This document shows positions 27,413 through 36,900 of a stretch of DNA of 64,000 nucleotides, piece by piece. The stretch is from contig NZ_AGUF01000067.1 of NCBI RefSeq assembly GCF_000236785.1, forward strand, positions 1-64,000, written 5' to 3'. A program made the translations under genes and the position numbers. The notes beneath the pieces are model-generated. The model searched no databases and had not been told where the DNA came from. It worked only from the letters and a program-made list of their open reading frames with translations. Position 1 is the first letter of the stretch. Each line of letters opens with the position of its first letter. The DNA is from Achromobacter arsenitoxydans SY8. GTDB taxonomy: Bacteria > Pseudomonadota > Gammaproteobacteria > Burkholderiales > Burkholderiaceae_B.

Positions 27413-28093
27413 ATGAATCCCATCGGATATCGCATTCTTTCCCGGCCCGCGCCGGCCGTCGCCGCCGACGTGCTGGCCGGATACGCCAGCATCGGCTCGG
27501 CCCAGATCAGCGACTGCATGAACCGCCTGTACGGCGTGTCGGGCCTGCGTCCGCTGCACGGTGGCACGCGCCGCACGGTCGGCCTGGCGCTCACCGTCAA
27601 GACCCGCCCGGGCGATAACCTGATGATCCACAAGGCGATCTCGCTGGGCGGCGCGGGCGACGTGATCGTCGTCGACGGCGCCGGCGACGCCAGCAACGCG
27701 CTGGTCGGCGAACTGATGATGATGGATGCGCAGTCGCGCGGCATCGAGGCTTTCGTGATCGACGGCGCCGTGCGCGACGTGGACGTGTTCGCGCAGGGCG
27801 AGTTCGGCTGCTTCGCGCGCGCCGTGTCGCACAAGGGCCCCTACAAGGACGGCCCCGGCGAGATCAACGTGCCGGTGTCCGTGGGCGGCCAGGTGGTCAA
27901 CCCGGGCGACGTGGTCGTGGGCGACGCCGACGGCGTGGTGGTGATTCCCGCCGAACACGCCGCCGCCGTGCTGGCGCTGGCGCAGAAGAAGGAGGCCGAC
28001 GAAGCCGTGGCCAAGGAAAAGCTGCGCGCCGGCACGTACACCAAGCCCTGGCTGGAAAAGACCCTGGCCGAGAAGACGGGGGCCGCCAAATGA
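27413..28093 (+). CDS. RraA family protein (HMG/CHA-type aldolase candidate)
   Basis: A 226-residue member of the RraA/4-hydroxy-4-methyl-2-oxoglutarate aldolase family. The core GDVIVVDGAG, GELMMMDAQSRGIEAFVIDG and AVRDVD include the Arg-Asp pair that binds substrate and Mg2+ in the class II pyruvate aldolases of this fold. Family members either cleave 4-hydroxy-2-oxo acids to pyruvate or, as RraA, inhibit RNase E. The extended C-terminal tail (KEADEAVAKEKLRAG onward) is found in the metabolic enzymes, not in E. coli RraA. ATGA overlap with the aminotransferase gene supports an enzymatic role. I start at ATG 27413; an upstream open frame has no matching sequence. Confidence 0.82.
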   Translation: MNPIGYRILSRPAPAVAADVLAGYASIGSAQISDCMNRLYGVSGLRPLHGGTRRTVGLALTVKTRPGDNLMIHKAISLGGAGDVIVVDGAGDASNALVGELMMMDAQSRGIEAFVIDGAVRDVDVFAQGEFGCFARAVSHKGPYKDGPGEINVPVSVGGQVVNPGDVVVGDADGVVVIPAEHAAAVLALAQKKEADEAVAKEKLRAGTYTKPWLEKTLAEKTGAAK

Positions 28094-29292
28094 GCATCGT
28101 CGCCGACCGCATCAAGCGCATCAAGCTGTCGCCCAGCGTGGCCGCGCGCGCCATCATCGCCGAACTGCGCGAGCAGGGCCGCCGCATCATCGACCTGACC
28201 ATCGGCGAGCCGGATTTCTCGACGCCGGAACACATCCGCCAGGCCGCCACCGCCGCCATGAACCGCGGCGAAACCAAGTACCCGCCCGCGCAGGGCACGG
28301 TGGCCCTGCGCAAGGCCGCCGGCGTTCACCTGCTGGAAGCGACTGGCGTGGAATACCCGGCCTCGCGCATCATCGTCAGCACCGGCGCCAAGCAGGTGAT
28401 CTTCAACGGCCTGGCCGCCACGCTGAACGACGGCGACGAAGTCCTGATTCCGGCGCCGTTCTGGGTTTCGTACCCGGACATGGTGCTGGTCAACGGCGGC
28501 GTGCCGGTGGCGGTGGAAACGTCCCCGGCGACCGGCTACAAGGTCACGCCCGACGCGCTGGAGCGCGCCATCACGCCGCGCACCAAGTGGCTGATGATGA
28601 ACGCGCCCAGCAACCCGACCGGTTCGGTCTACACGGCCGATGAATTGCGCGGCCTGGCCGACGTGCTCAAGCGCCATCCGCACGTCTGGCTGATGACCGA
28701 CGACATCTACGCGCGCCTGAACTTCACCGGCGAGCCGACCGTGCACCCGCTGCAGGTCGCGCCGGAACTGGCCGCGCGCACGCTGGTGGTCAACGGCGTG
28801 TCCAAGGCCTACGCGATGACGGGCTGGCGCATCGGCTACGGCGCGGGTCCGGACGAACTGATCAAGGCGATGGCGATCCTGCAGTCGCAGAGCACCTCGG
28901 GCGCCTCGTCGGTGAGCCAGGCGGCCGCACTGGAAGCCCTGTCCGGGCCGCAGGACTGCGTGGCCGAATTCGCCAAAGTGTTCCGTGAACGCCGCGACCT
29001 GGCGATTGCGGAGCTGTCCGGCGCGCCGGGCCTGGATATCGTCGTGCCGCAAGGGGCGTTCTATGTCTTCCCGGACTGCTCGGGTCTGCTGGGCAAGAAA
29101 ACGCCGGCCGGCGACGTGATCGCCACCGACACCGACCTGACGCACTACCTGCTGCGCGAGGCCGGCGTGGCCGTCATCGACGGCCATGCGTATGGCGCGC
29201 CGGGCACGTTCCGCCTGTCGTTTGCCGCGTCGCTGGACGATATCCGCCAGGGTTGCTCGGCCATCCGCGAGGCCTGCGCCAAGCTGGCCTGA
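28090..29292 (+). CDS. class I PLP-dependent aminotransferase (aspartate aminotransferase-like)
   Basis: A 400-residue fold-type I aminotransferase of the Ib (AspC/AatA of Thermus/Rhizobium) kind. Landmarks are DLTIGEPDFSTPEH, the cofactor Lys239 in VNGVSKAYAMTGWRIGYG, NAPSNPTG, and the C-terminal FRLSFA carrying the carboxylate-binding Arg. It would convert an acidic or polar amino acid to the 2-oxo acid. Being coupled to an RraA-type aldolase and followed by an amino acid importer, it probably acts on the imported amino acid. Confidence 0.9.
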   Translation: MSIVADRIKRIKLSPSVAARAIIAELREQGRRIIDLTIGEPDFSTPEHIRQAATAAMNRGETKYPPAQGTVALRKAAGVHLLEATGVEYPASRIIVSTGAKQVIFNGLAATLNDGDEVLIPAPFWVSYPDMVLVNGGVPVAVETSPATGYKVTPDALERAITPRTKWLMMNAPSNPTGSVYTADELRGLADVLKRHPHVWLMTDDIYARLNFTGEPTVHPLQVAPELAARTLVVNGVSKAYAMTGWRIGYGAGPDELIKAMAILQSQSTSGASSVSQAAALEALSGPQDCVAEFAKVFRERRDLAIAELSGAPGLDIVVPQGAFYVFPDCSGLLGKKTPAGDVIATDTDLTHYLLREAGVAVIDGHAYGAPGTFRLSFAASLDDIRQGCSAIREACAKLA

Positions 29293-29358
29293 CCGGACGC
29301 CATTGGCCCGGCTTTTTATTAGCTTGTTCACCACACAACCATTCAAGGGGAATCAACC

Positions 29359-30180
29359 ATGAAGCGCCACACTCTCATCGCCGCCTGCCTGGGCCTGGCA
29401 TCGCTGGCACTGGGCGCGTCCGCCCAGGCGGATCAGCTGGACGACATCAAGGCGCGCGGCGAGCTGGTCTGCGGCACGCTGGGCACGTCGCAGCCGTTCA
29501 GCTTCCAGGACGGCGCGACGCGCCAGTTGGTGGGCTACGACGTGGACGTCTGCAAGCTCGTCGCCGACAAGCTGGGCGTCAAGGTCAACTACAAGCTGCT
29601 GTCGGTGGCGGCGCGCGTGCCGGAACTGAACGAAGGGCGCGTGGACATCCTGGCGGCCAACCTGGGCTATTCGCCCGACCGCGCCCAGCAGATCGCCTTC
29701 AGCCACGCCTACTACGTCAGCCCGCAAAAGCTGATGGTGCGCAAGGACTCGGGCCTGGATTCGATCGAGTCCCTGAACGGCCGCCGGGTGGGCGCGACCA
29801 AGGGTTCCAGCTCGGAACGCGAGATCAAGCGCATCCTGGACAAGTCGCAGGTCATTGGCTATGGCGACAGCTCGGCCACCTACCTGGCCCTGCAGCAAAA
29901 GAAGGTGGACGCGCAGTTCGCTTCCGAATTGGTGCTGGTGCGCCTGGTGCTGCAAAGCCCGCCGACGGCGCCCGTGAGCGTTATCGACAAGGCGGTGTTC
30001 GACGAGCCGTGGGGCCTGGGCGTGCGCAAGTCGGAAACGCGCTTCCTGGAAACCGTGAACCAGGCGCTGGATGAAGCCGAGGCCTCGGGCGCGGCCGCCA
30101 AGCTGTTCGACAAGTGGTTCGGCCCCGAAACGCCGTACAAGCTGCAGCGCGGCTTCAAGATCGGCCCGATCGCCGGCTAA
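29359..30180 (+). CDS. polar amino acid ABC transporter substrate-binding protein
   Basis: A 273-residue periplasmic family 3 solute-binding protein. The Sec signal has a hydrophobic core and AQA cleavage near residue 24. The mature part starts DQLDDIKARGELVCGTLGT, with the SBP_bac_3 landmarks GYDVDVCKLVADKLGV and VDILAANLGYSPDRAQQIAFS. LAANLGYS in place of the usual FA-T-ITPER suggests an altered ligand pocket. The ligand is an amino acid, probably acidic or hydroxylated given the enzymes upstream. It is followed by a 16-bp-stem hairpin before the permease genes. Confidence 0.9.
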   Translation: MKRHTLIAACLGLASLALGASAQADQLDDIKARGELVCGTLGTSQPFSFQDGATRQLVGYDVDVCKLVADKLGVKVNYKLLSVAARVPELNEGRVDILAANLGYSPDRAQQIAFSHAYYVSPQKLMVRKDSGLDSIESLNGRRVGATKGSSSEREIKRILDKSQVIGYGDSSATYLALQQKKVDAQFASELVLVRLVLQSPPTAPVSVIDKAVFDEPWGLGVRKSETRFLETVNQALDEAEASGAAAKLFDKWFGPETPYKLQRGFKIGPIAG

Positions 30181-30216
30181 GGGCGCGGACCACAGCGCCG
30201 TCATTCGCCAGTCCCC

Positions 30217-30263
30217 GTCACGGCTTCCCGCGTCATGCAAGACGATGCGCGGGAAGCCGTGAC
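30217..30263 (+). terminator. 16-bp-stem hairpin after the binding-protein gene
   Basis: GTCACGGCTTCCCGCG (30217-30232) and CGCGGGAAGCCGTGAC (30248-30263) form a perfect 16-bp stem with a 15-base loop, 37 bases after the binding-protein stop and 42 bases before the permease start. There is no T tract. It is probably an attenuator or mRNA-stabilising element that raises binding protein over membrane components. Confidence 0.65.
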
Positions 30264-30304
30264 GCTTGGCGTGGACCGCGCGATCGCAGGAGATTGAAAG
30301 TTTT

Positions 30305-30994
30305 ATGAGCTTACTTGACGCTTCCCAATACCAGCTGCTGCTGAGCGGCATGGCCGTCACCGTGCAGCTGTTCCTGGTCGCCTGGGTCATGGCGTTTTCC
30401 ATCGCCGTGACGCTGGTGGTCGTGCGCGCCACCAATCTGGCGCCGTGCCGCTGGCTGGTCGACGCCTACGTGGAATACCACCGCAACGTGCCCTTGCTGG
30501 TGCAGGTGCTGTTCTGGTACTTCGGCATGCCCGAGCTGCTGCCCGAGGGTTTCCGCATGTGGCTGTACGCGCACAACGCCGAGATGTCGCTGGCCGCGAT
30601 CGCGCTGGCGCTGGGGTCGGCCGCGTACATCGCCGAAGACATCCGCAGCGGCCTGCGCGCCATTCCCGGCACGCAGTTCGAGGCGGCCCGCGCCCTGGGC
30701 GCCAGCTATCTGCAGTGCATGCGCTTCGTGATCGTGCCGCAGGCGGTGCGCATATCCATTCCGCCGCTGGTCGGCCGCGCGCTGCTGCTGTTCAAGAACA
30801 CCAGCGTGGCCATGGCGATCGGCGTGATGGAACTGACCTACCAGGCGCGCGAGATCGAAAACGAGACCTACCGCACCTTCGCCACCTTCGGCGCCGCGAC
30901 GATTATGTACCTGCTGGGGTCGTTCCTGATCATGGCTTTTGGATCGCGCATCTACGCCCGTTATCGACTGAACCGCGGAGGCCACGGTGCTTGA
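30305..30994 (+). CDS. amino acid ABC transporter permease (first)
   Basis: A 229-residue permease of the HisM/GlnP family with about five helices and the coupling motif GTQFEAARALGASYLQCM. YHRNVPLLVQVLFWYFG is the typical early segment (RGTPLLVQ in most homologues), here with RNVPLLVQ. The start ATG at 30305 follows GGAGATTGAAAGTTTT. It overlaps the second permease gene by 8 bases. Confidence 0.9.
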   Translation: MSLLDASQYQLLLSGMAVTVQLFLVAWVMAFSIAVTLVVVRATNLAPCRWLVDAYVEYHRNVPLLVQVLFWYFGMPELLPEGFRMWLYAHNAEMSLAAIALALGSAAYIAEDIRSGLRAIPGTQFEAARALGASYLQCMRFVIVPQAVRISIPPLVGRALLLFKNTSVAMAIGVMELTYQAREIENETYRTFATFGAATIMYLLGSFLIMAFGSRIYARYRLNRGGHGA

Positions 30995-31676
30995 TCTTCT
31001 GATGCAATACTGGCCCACGCTGCTGGTGGGCCAATACCCGAACGGACCGCTGGGCGGATTGGCGCTGACGCTGATCCTGGCGGCCCTGGGCCTGGCCATG
31101 TCGCTACCGCTGGCGCTCTTGATCGCGCTGGCGCGGGTCAGCCCCTACGGCTGGCTGCGCACGGCCAGCAAGGCGCTGGTCAACGTCGTGCGCGGCATGC
31201 CGCTGCTGATGCTGATTTTCTGGGCCTATTTCGTGGTGCCCAAGCTGACCGGCCAGGTCGTCAGCGGCTTCTGGACGCTGATCTTCGCGCTGGTGGTCTA
31301 TGAAAGCGCCTATCTGTCCGAGGTGATCCGCTCGGGCATCGAGGCGGTGCCGCGCGGCCAGATCGAGGCGTCGCGCTCGCTGGGCGTGGGCTACTGGACG
31401 ACGATGCGCAAGGTGGTGCTGCCACAGGCGCTGTTCAACGTGCTGCCCAGCATGACCAGCCAGTTCGTGTCCACCATCAAGGAAACCTCGCTGGGCTATG
31501 TCATCAGCGTCAACGAACTGACCTTCGCGGCCAACCAGGTCAACAACCTGGTGCTGACCCAGCCGCTGCAGGTGTTCGGCATCCTGGCCATCATCTATTT
31601 CGTGGTGTGCTTCAGCCTGAGCCGCGGCCTGTCCTGGCTGGACCTGCGCATCCGCCGCTCGCGCGCCATGGCGTAA
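30987..31676 (+). CDS. amino acid ABC transporter permease (second)
   Basis: A 229-residue partner permease. [17 protein letters not shown] and the coupling motif [17 protein letters not shown] are those of GltK/GlnP proteins. The start is GTG at 30987, within the 3' end of the first permease gene; the next ATG would remove the first residues only (MQYWPTLL). Confidence 0.9.
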   Translation: MLDLLMQYWPTLLVGQYPNGPLGGLALTLILAALGLAMSLPLALLIALARVSPYGWLRTASKALVNVVRGMPLLMLIFWAYFVVPKLTGQVVSGFWTLIFALVVYESAYLSEVIRSGIEAVPRGQIEASRSLGVGYWTTMRKVVLPQALFNVLPSMTSQFVSTIKETSLGYVISVNELTFAANQVNNLVLTQPLQVFGILAIIYFVVCFSLSRGLSWLDLRIRRSRAMA

Positions 31677-31687
31677 AGGAACAAAAC

Positions 31688-32422
31688 ATGATCAAACTCG
31701 AGAAAGTCAACAAGTGGTACGGCGAGCATCATGTGCTCAAGGACGTGGATCTGTCGGTCGCGCGCGGCGAGGTGCTGGTGGTGTGCGGGCCGTCGGGCTC
31801 GGGCAAGTCGACCATGATCCGCACGATCAACCGGCTGGAGCCCATCGAGAAGGGGCGCATCCTGATCGACGGCGCCGACATCTACGAAAAGGGCGCCAAC
31901 CTGAACGCGCTGCGCCAGAAGATCGGCTTCGTGTTCCAGCAGTTCAACCTGTTTCCGCACATGAGCGTGCTGGAAAACGTGATCTTCGCGCCCGTCAACA
32001 TCCGCAAACAGCCGCGCAAGCAGGCGGTGGAGTTGGCGCGCGGCCTGCTTGACCGCGTGGGGCTGGCGCACAAGATCGACGCCTATCCCGGTTCGTTGTC
32101 GGGCGGCCAGCAGCAGCGCGTGGCGATCGCGCGCGCGCTGGCGCTGCAGCCGCCGGTAATGCTGTTCGACGAGCCGACCAGCGCGCTCGATCCGGAAATG
32201 GTGGGCGAAGTGCTGCAGGTGATGAAGGGCCTGGCCAAGGACGGCATGACGATGGTGTGCGTGACCCACGAGATGGGTTTCGCGCGCGACGTCTGCGACC
32301 GCGTCGTCTTCATGGACGCGGGCGAGATCCTGGAAATGGACACGCCCGAGCGCTTCTTCAGCGCCCCGGCCCATCCGCGCGCACAACGCTTCCTGGCGGA
32401 CATTCTGCATCCGCGGGGATGA
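31688..32422 (+). CDS. amino acid ABC transporter ATPase (GlnQ/GltL type)
   Basis: A 244-residue ATPase with Walker [11 protein letters not shown]-loop [11 protein letters not shown], signature LSGGQQQR and Walker [13 protein letters not shown]. Size and sequence are typical of polar amino acid importers. It completes a full importer with the binding protein and two permeases. The ATG at 31688 follows AAAGGAAC. Confidence 0.94.
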   Translation: MIKLEKVNKWYGEHHVLKDVDLSVARGEVLVVCGPSGSGKSTMIRTINRLEPIEKGRILIDGADIYEKGANLNALRQKIGFVFQQFNLFPHMSVLENVIFAPVNIRKQPRKQAVELARGLLDRVGLAHKIDAYPGSLSGGQQQRVAIARALALQPPVMLFDEPTSALDPEMVGEVLQVMKGLAKDGMTMVCVTHEMGFARDVCDRVVFMDAGEILEMDTPERFFSAPAHPRAQRFLADILHPRG

Positions 32423-32461
32423 TCCGGTTCCGTCGGGCCGCGATGTTAAGGTGAGGGTTTC

Positions 32462-33427
32462 ATGCGTTTCTCGTCGACCGCCGCGATGTACACCCTCAAA
32501 CAGCTAGAGGCCTTTTACTGGAGTTCCGAACTGGGCAGCTTCAGTGCGTCGTCGCGCAAGCTGCACACCACCCAGTCGGCCGTCGCCAAGCGGGTGGGGG
32601 AGCTCGAGGCCTTTGCGGGCTCGCCGCTGTTCGAGCGGCGGGCCAAGAAGCTCCTGATGACGCCGCAGGGCCGCAAGCTGTTCGAACTGGCCGGCCAGAT
32701 GCTGGAATTGAACAGCCGCATCGTTCAGAACATGGCCGACCCGGCCAGCTTCGAAGGCGTGGTGCGGCTGGGCGTGACCGAACTGGTGGGCATGACCTGG
32801 CTGGCGGGGCTGATCAACCAGATCAGCCAGCGCTACCCGCGCGTGCAGCTCATGCCCGAGATCGACGGCGGCATCACGCTGTACGAACGGCTGGAAAAGG
32901 ACGAACTGGACCTGGCCATCATGCCGGGCCCGTTCTGGGGCTACCAGTACGATTGCACGCACTTGGGGGCGGTCACCAATGTCTGGATGGCCAGCCCGGC
33001 GCTGGACATCGACTTTTCGGCCAACCTGACGCCGCAGGACCTGGCGCCGTACCCGGTGATTTCGCAGCCCACCAATTCGGCGCTGTCGCACCTGTACGAC
33101 GCCTGGTTCGCGGAACAGGGGCTGCCGGTCAAGCGCGTGCTGACCTGCAACAGCCTGGGGATGATGGCGCAGCTGACGATGCTGGGCCTGGGCATCAGCT
33201 ACCTGCCGGGCGCCTACTTCGCGCCGCTGGTGGCGCGCGGCGCGTTATGCCAGCTGAACGTGCAGCCGGACCTGCCCACCATCAATTACTACGCGGTGCA
33301 TAAGAAAAACATCGTCAACCCGGTGGTGTCCCGGGTGATCGACATTGCGCGCGAGGAGTGCGCGTTCGAGGTGGCGGGGGCGTTCCTGCCCCACGTGCCG
33401 CCGGCGGCCCGGCCGCTCGATCCCTAG
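32462..33427 (+). CDS. LysR family transcriptional regulator
   Basis: A 321-residue regulator with an N-terminal winged HTH (LKQLEAFYWSSELGSFSASS; TQSAVAKRVGELE) and a two-lobed effector domain. It follows the ATPase gene by 39 bases on the same strand and probably controls the whole RraA-aminotransferase-importer cluster, whose 157-base upstream gap carries two inverted repeats. The ATG at 32462 adds eight residues before MYTLKQLEAF, so a start at 32486 is also possible. Confidence 0.9.
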   Translation: MRFSSTAAMYTLKQLEAFYWSSELGSFSASSRKLHTTQSAVAKRVGELEAFAGSPLFERRAKKLLMTPQGRKLFELAGQMLELNSRIVQNMADPASFEGVVRLGVTELVGMTWLAGLINQISQRYPRVQLMPEIDGGITLYERLEKDELDLAIMPGPFWGYQYDCTHLGAVTNVWMASPALDIDFSANLTPQDLAPYPVISQPTNSALSHLYDAWFAEQGLPVKRVLTCNSLGMMAQLTMLGLGISYLPGAYFAPLVARGALCQLNVQPDLPTINYYAVHKKNIVNPVVSRVIDIAREECAFEVAGAFLPHVPPAARPLDP

Positions 33428-33451
33428 CGGCCGGCGCGGCCGGCGCGGCCG
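33428..33451. repeat. short GC tandem repeat between convergent genes
   Basis: The gap between the lysR and lipoprotein stops is made only of CGGCCGGCG repeated twice plus CGGCCG. It can fold on itself and may act as a bidirectional terminator, but nothing else supports that. Confidence 0.3.
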
Positions 33452-33835
33452 TCAGCCGCAGCGGATTGCCGTCATGACGTCCTTGTCGTCCACGATCAGG
33501 TTCAGGCGGGTGCTGTTGTATTCCATGGTGACCAGCTGACCGGGGCGCAGCATGCGGGCCGTCGCGCTACCGCTGCGGGTGCGCAGGTCTTCCATGACGG
33601 ACGGCGTGGCCTTTTGGCCGATCTGCGATTGCAGCGGGCCGGCATCGCAGCTCTTGGTTGCGCTGCCCGCCATGGCCGACCCCGATCCGTACGAGGAGCC
33701 GGCGCTGTCGCTCGGGGAGGATGACGCGCTCGATGAGCTGGAGGAGGCCGGCGCGCTGGTGGAACGCGAGCCGCCGGTATTGGCGCATGCGGCCAGGGTT
33801 GCAACCAGCAGGAAGGGGATCAGCTTGCGGATCAT
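33452..33835 (-). CDS. small lipoprotein, I78 peptidase-inhibitor-like
   Basis: A 127-residue predicted lipoprotein: signal ending LAAC (Cys17), a Ser/Ala-rich low-complexity spacer (about residues 25-60), then a small domain ending in TMEYNSTRLNLIVDDKDV plus a terminal Cys. That end matches the proteinase inhibitor I78 family, whose C-terminal strand has the form R-(L/V)-N-(L/V)-x-(L/V)-D. Two Cys, one in the early domain (SCDAG) and one near the end (RCG), can pair. The ATG at 33835 gives the signal peptide. Confidence 0.75.
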   Translation of the reverse strand: MIRKLIPFLLVATLAACANTGGSRSTSAPASSSSSSASSSPSDSAGSSYGSGSAMAGSATKSCDAGPLQSQIGQKATPSVMEDLRTRSGSATARMLRPGQLVTMEYNSTRLNLIVDDKDVMTAIRCG

Positions 33836-33959
33836 GTAGGACTCCTTACAACGAGCGGACAAAAAGCCATGATAGACCAGCGGCGACACGCTGTGCTCAG
33901 GGATCGGCGGGCGGCTGCCGGCGGCGCGTCCGCCCGGCCGCCGCCGGTGCTGCGCAGCA

Positions 33960-36900
33960 TCAATGGAAGTTGCGGCTATGCGCCGCCAGGCCGCCCAGCA
34001 GGTCGGACATGTCCACCAGCCGCTGCGCGATCAGGTGGCGCACGCCGTCCACGCTCTGCCAGGCCCCGAACACGCCCAGGAGCGTCGAGCCCAGCAGTTC
34101 GCGGCGCTGGCGTTCGATCAGTTCGGGGCGCACCACCACGTTGACGGGGCCGGTTTCGTCTTCGAGCGTGACGAAGATCACACCCTTGGAGGTTTGCGGG
34201 CGCTGGCGCACGGTGACGATGCCGCAGGCCCGCGCCACGCGCTTGTTGGGATAACCGTTCAGCACCGAGGCCGGCTGGAAATTGCGCGCGGCCAGTTGGG
34301 GACGCAACAGCGCCACGGGATGGCTGTGCAGCGTCAGTCCCACGCTGCGGTAGTCCGCCGCGACGGTCTGGCTTTCAGAGGGGGCGGCCAACTGCGGCGC
34401 CTGGGCGTCCACGATCTCGGCATCGCGCAGGAGGTCGCGGCTCTGCACGCTGGCGGCGGCCTCCCAGCTGGCCTGGCGGCGGTGCCCGGCCAGCGTGCGC
34501 AGGGCGTCGCCGGCGGCCAGGGCGTTCAGGTCGTGGCGGTTGAGCCCGGCGCGCCGGGCCAGGTCGGCGGTGTCCGCGAACGGGGCGGCGGCGCGCGCGG
34601 TTTCGATGCGGCGGGCGGCGTCTTCGCGCATGCCCTGGATCAGGCTCAGTCCCAGCCGCACGGCGGGGCGGGGCGCATCGGGCGCGGGCGCGTGGGCGTG
34701 CGGGCGGCGGCGGGCGCCGGGGTGGCCGGCGGGCAGGGTTTCCAGCGCGCTATCCCAGCCGCTGACGGTCACGTCCGCGGGCAGCACGCAGACGCCGTGG
34801 CGGCGGGCGTCCTGCACCAGCTGCGCGGGGGCGTAGAAACCCATGGGCTGGGAATTGAGCAGGGCCGCCAGGAAGGCTTCCGGTTCATGGCGCTTGAGCC
34901 AGGAACTGGAATACGCCAGCAGGGCGAAGCTGGCGGCATGGCTTTCCGGGAAGCCGTATTCGCCGAATCCTTCCACCTGGCGGAACAGGGCTTCGGCGAA
35001 TTCCAGGGTGTAGCCGTGGGCCAGCAGCCCGCCGACCAGCTTGATGCGGAACTTGTCCACGCCGCCCTTGCGCTTCCAGGCGGCCATGGACCGCCGCAAC
35101 TGGTCGGCTTCGCCGGGCGAGAAGCCAGCGGCCACCACGGCGATCTGCATCACCTGTTCCTGGAAGATGGGCACGCCCATGGTGCGGCTGAGCACACTGC
35201 GCACGCGTTCGCTGGGGTAGGTCTCGTCTTCCTTGCCCTGGCGCCGCCGCAGGTAGGGGTGGACCATGCCGCCCTGGATCGGGCCGGGGCGCACAATGGC
35301 CACCTGCACCACCAGATCGTAGTATTCGCGCGGACGCAGGCGCGGCAGCATGGTCATCTGCGCGCGCGATTCGATCTGGAACACGCCGATGGTGTCGGCG
35401 TCGCAGATCATGTCGTAGGTGGGCGTGTCGCCTTCGGGGATGTCCTGCAGCGCCAGGGGCTGGCCGCGGCGCTGGCCGGCCAGTTCGAGCGTGCGGCGCA
35501 GGGCCGACAGCATGCCCAGCGCCAGCACGTCCACCTTCAGCAGCTTCAGGGCGTCCAGGTCGTCCTTGTCCCATTGCACGACGCTGCGGTCCGGCATGGC
35601 GGCGTTTTCGATGGGCACCAGGCGCGAGAGCTTGCCGCGCGAGATGACGAATCCGCCCGGGTGCTGCGACAGGTGGCGCGGAAAGCCCATCAGGGTCTGG
35701 GCCAGCGACGCCCACTGGCGCGCCACCCGGGATTCCGGGTCCAGGCCGCAGGCGCCCAGCGTGCGCAGCATTTCCTTCTTGCCGTCCCACCACTGGTGGG
35801 CGCGGGCCACGGCGTCGATGACGCCCGGGTCCACGCCCAGCGCGCGGCCGGTATCGCGCAGCACGCTGCGCGGGCGGTACGAGATGACCACGGCGGTCAG
35901 GGCGGCGCGCTGCCGGCCGTATTTGCGGTAGATGTACTGGATGACTTCTTCGCGGCGCTGGTGTTCGAAGTCGACGTCGATGTCGGGAGGCTCGTTGCGT
36001 TCCTTGCTGATGAAGCGTTCGAACAGGTTGTTGCCGCGCGCCGGATCCACGGCTGTGATGCCCAGGCAATAGCACACGGCGGAGTTGGCGGCCGAGCCCC
36101 GGCCCTGGCACAGGATGCCGATGCTGCGGGCGTGCTGGACGATGTCGTAGACGGTCAGGAAATAGGCTTCGTAGCCCAGGTCGGCGATGAGTTCCAGTTC
36201 CTTTTCGATCTGCGCGGCCACGATGCCGGGAACGCCGGCCGGAAAGCGCCGCAGGGCGCCGGCCTGCGCCTCCTGGCGCAGATAGCTGGCCGGCGTGTGG
36301 CCGGGCGGGACGATCTCGTCGGGATATTCGTAGCGCAGTTCGTCCAGCGAAAAGCCGCAGCGGCGCGCCACCGCCAGCGTCTGCGCCAGCGCCTCGGGCG
36401 GGTACAGGCTGGCCAGGCGCATGCGGCTGCGCAAATGCTGTTCGGCGTTGCCGGACAATTCATAGCCGCACTGCGACACCTGCCGGCGCGTGCGGATGCC
36501 GGTCAGGGTGTCGTGCAGCGGCTTGCGCGAGCGCACGTGCATCTGGACCTGGCCCACCGCCACGACGGGCAGTTGCGATTCGCGAGCCGCGTGCTCGACG
36601 GCGGCGCGGTGCAGGTCGTCGCGCGACTGGTGCAGCAGGGTCAGCCCGACCCAGGCTCGGCGCGGAAAGACGCGGGCCAGCCAGCGCGCCTGGTCGGCCA
36701 TGCGATCGGCGTCGGTGCCGTAGGCGGGCGTGAGGATGGCCAGGCATTCGGGCAGGTTGCGCAGGTGCGCGTAGCCTTCGGGCGGATCGGCCAGGTCCTG
36801 CGGGGCCAGGCGGTATTCGCCCTTGGGCGCCCGGGTGCGCGCCAGCGTGATCAGTTCGGACAGGTTGCCGTAGCCTTCGCGGGTCTGCGCCAGCAGGGTC

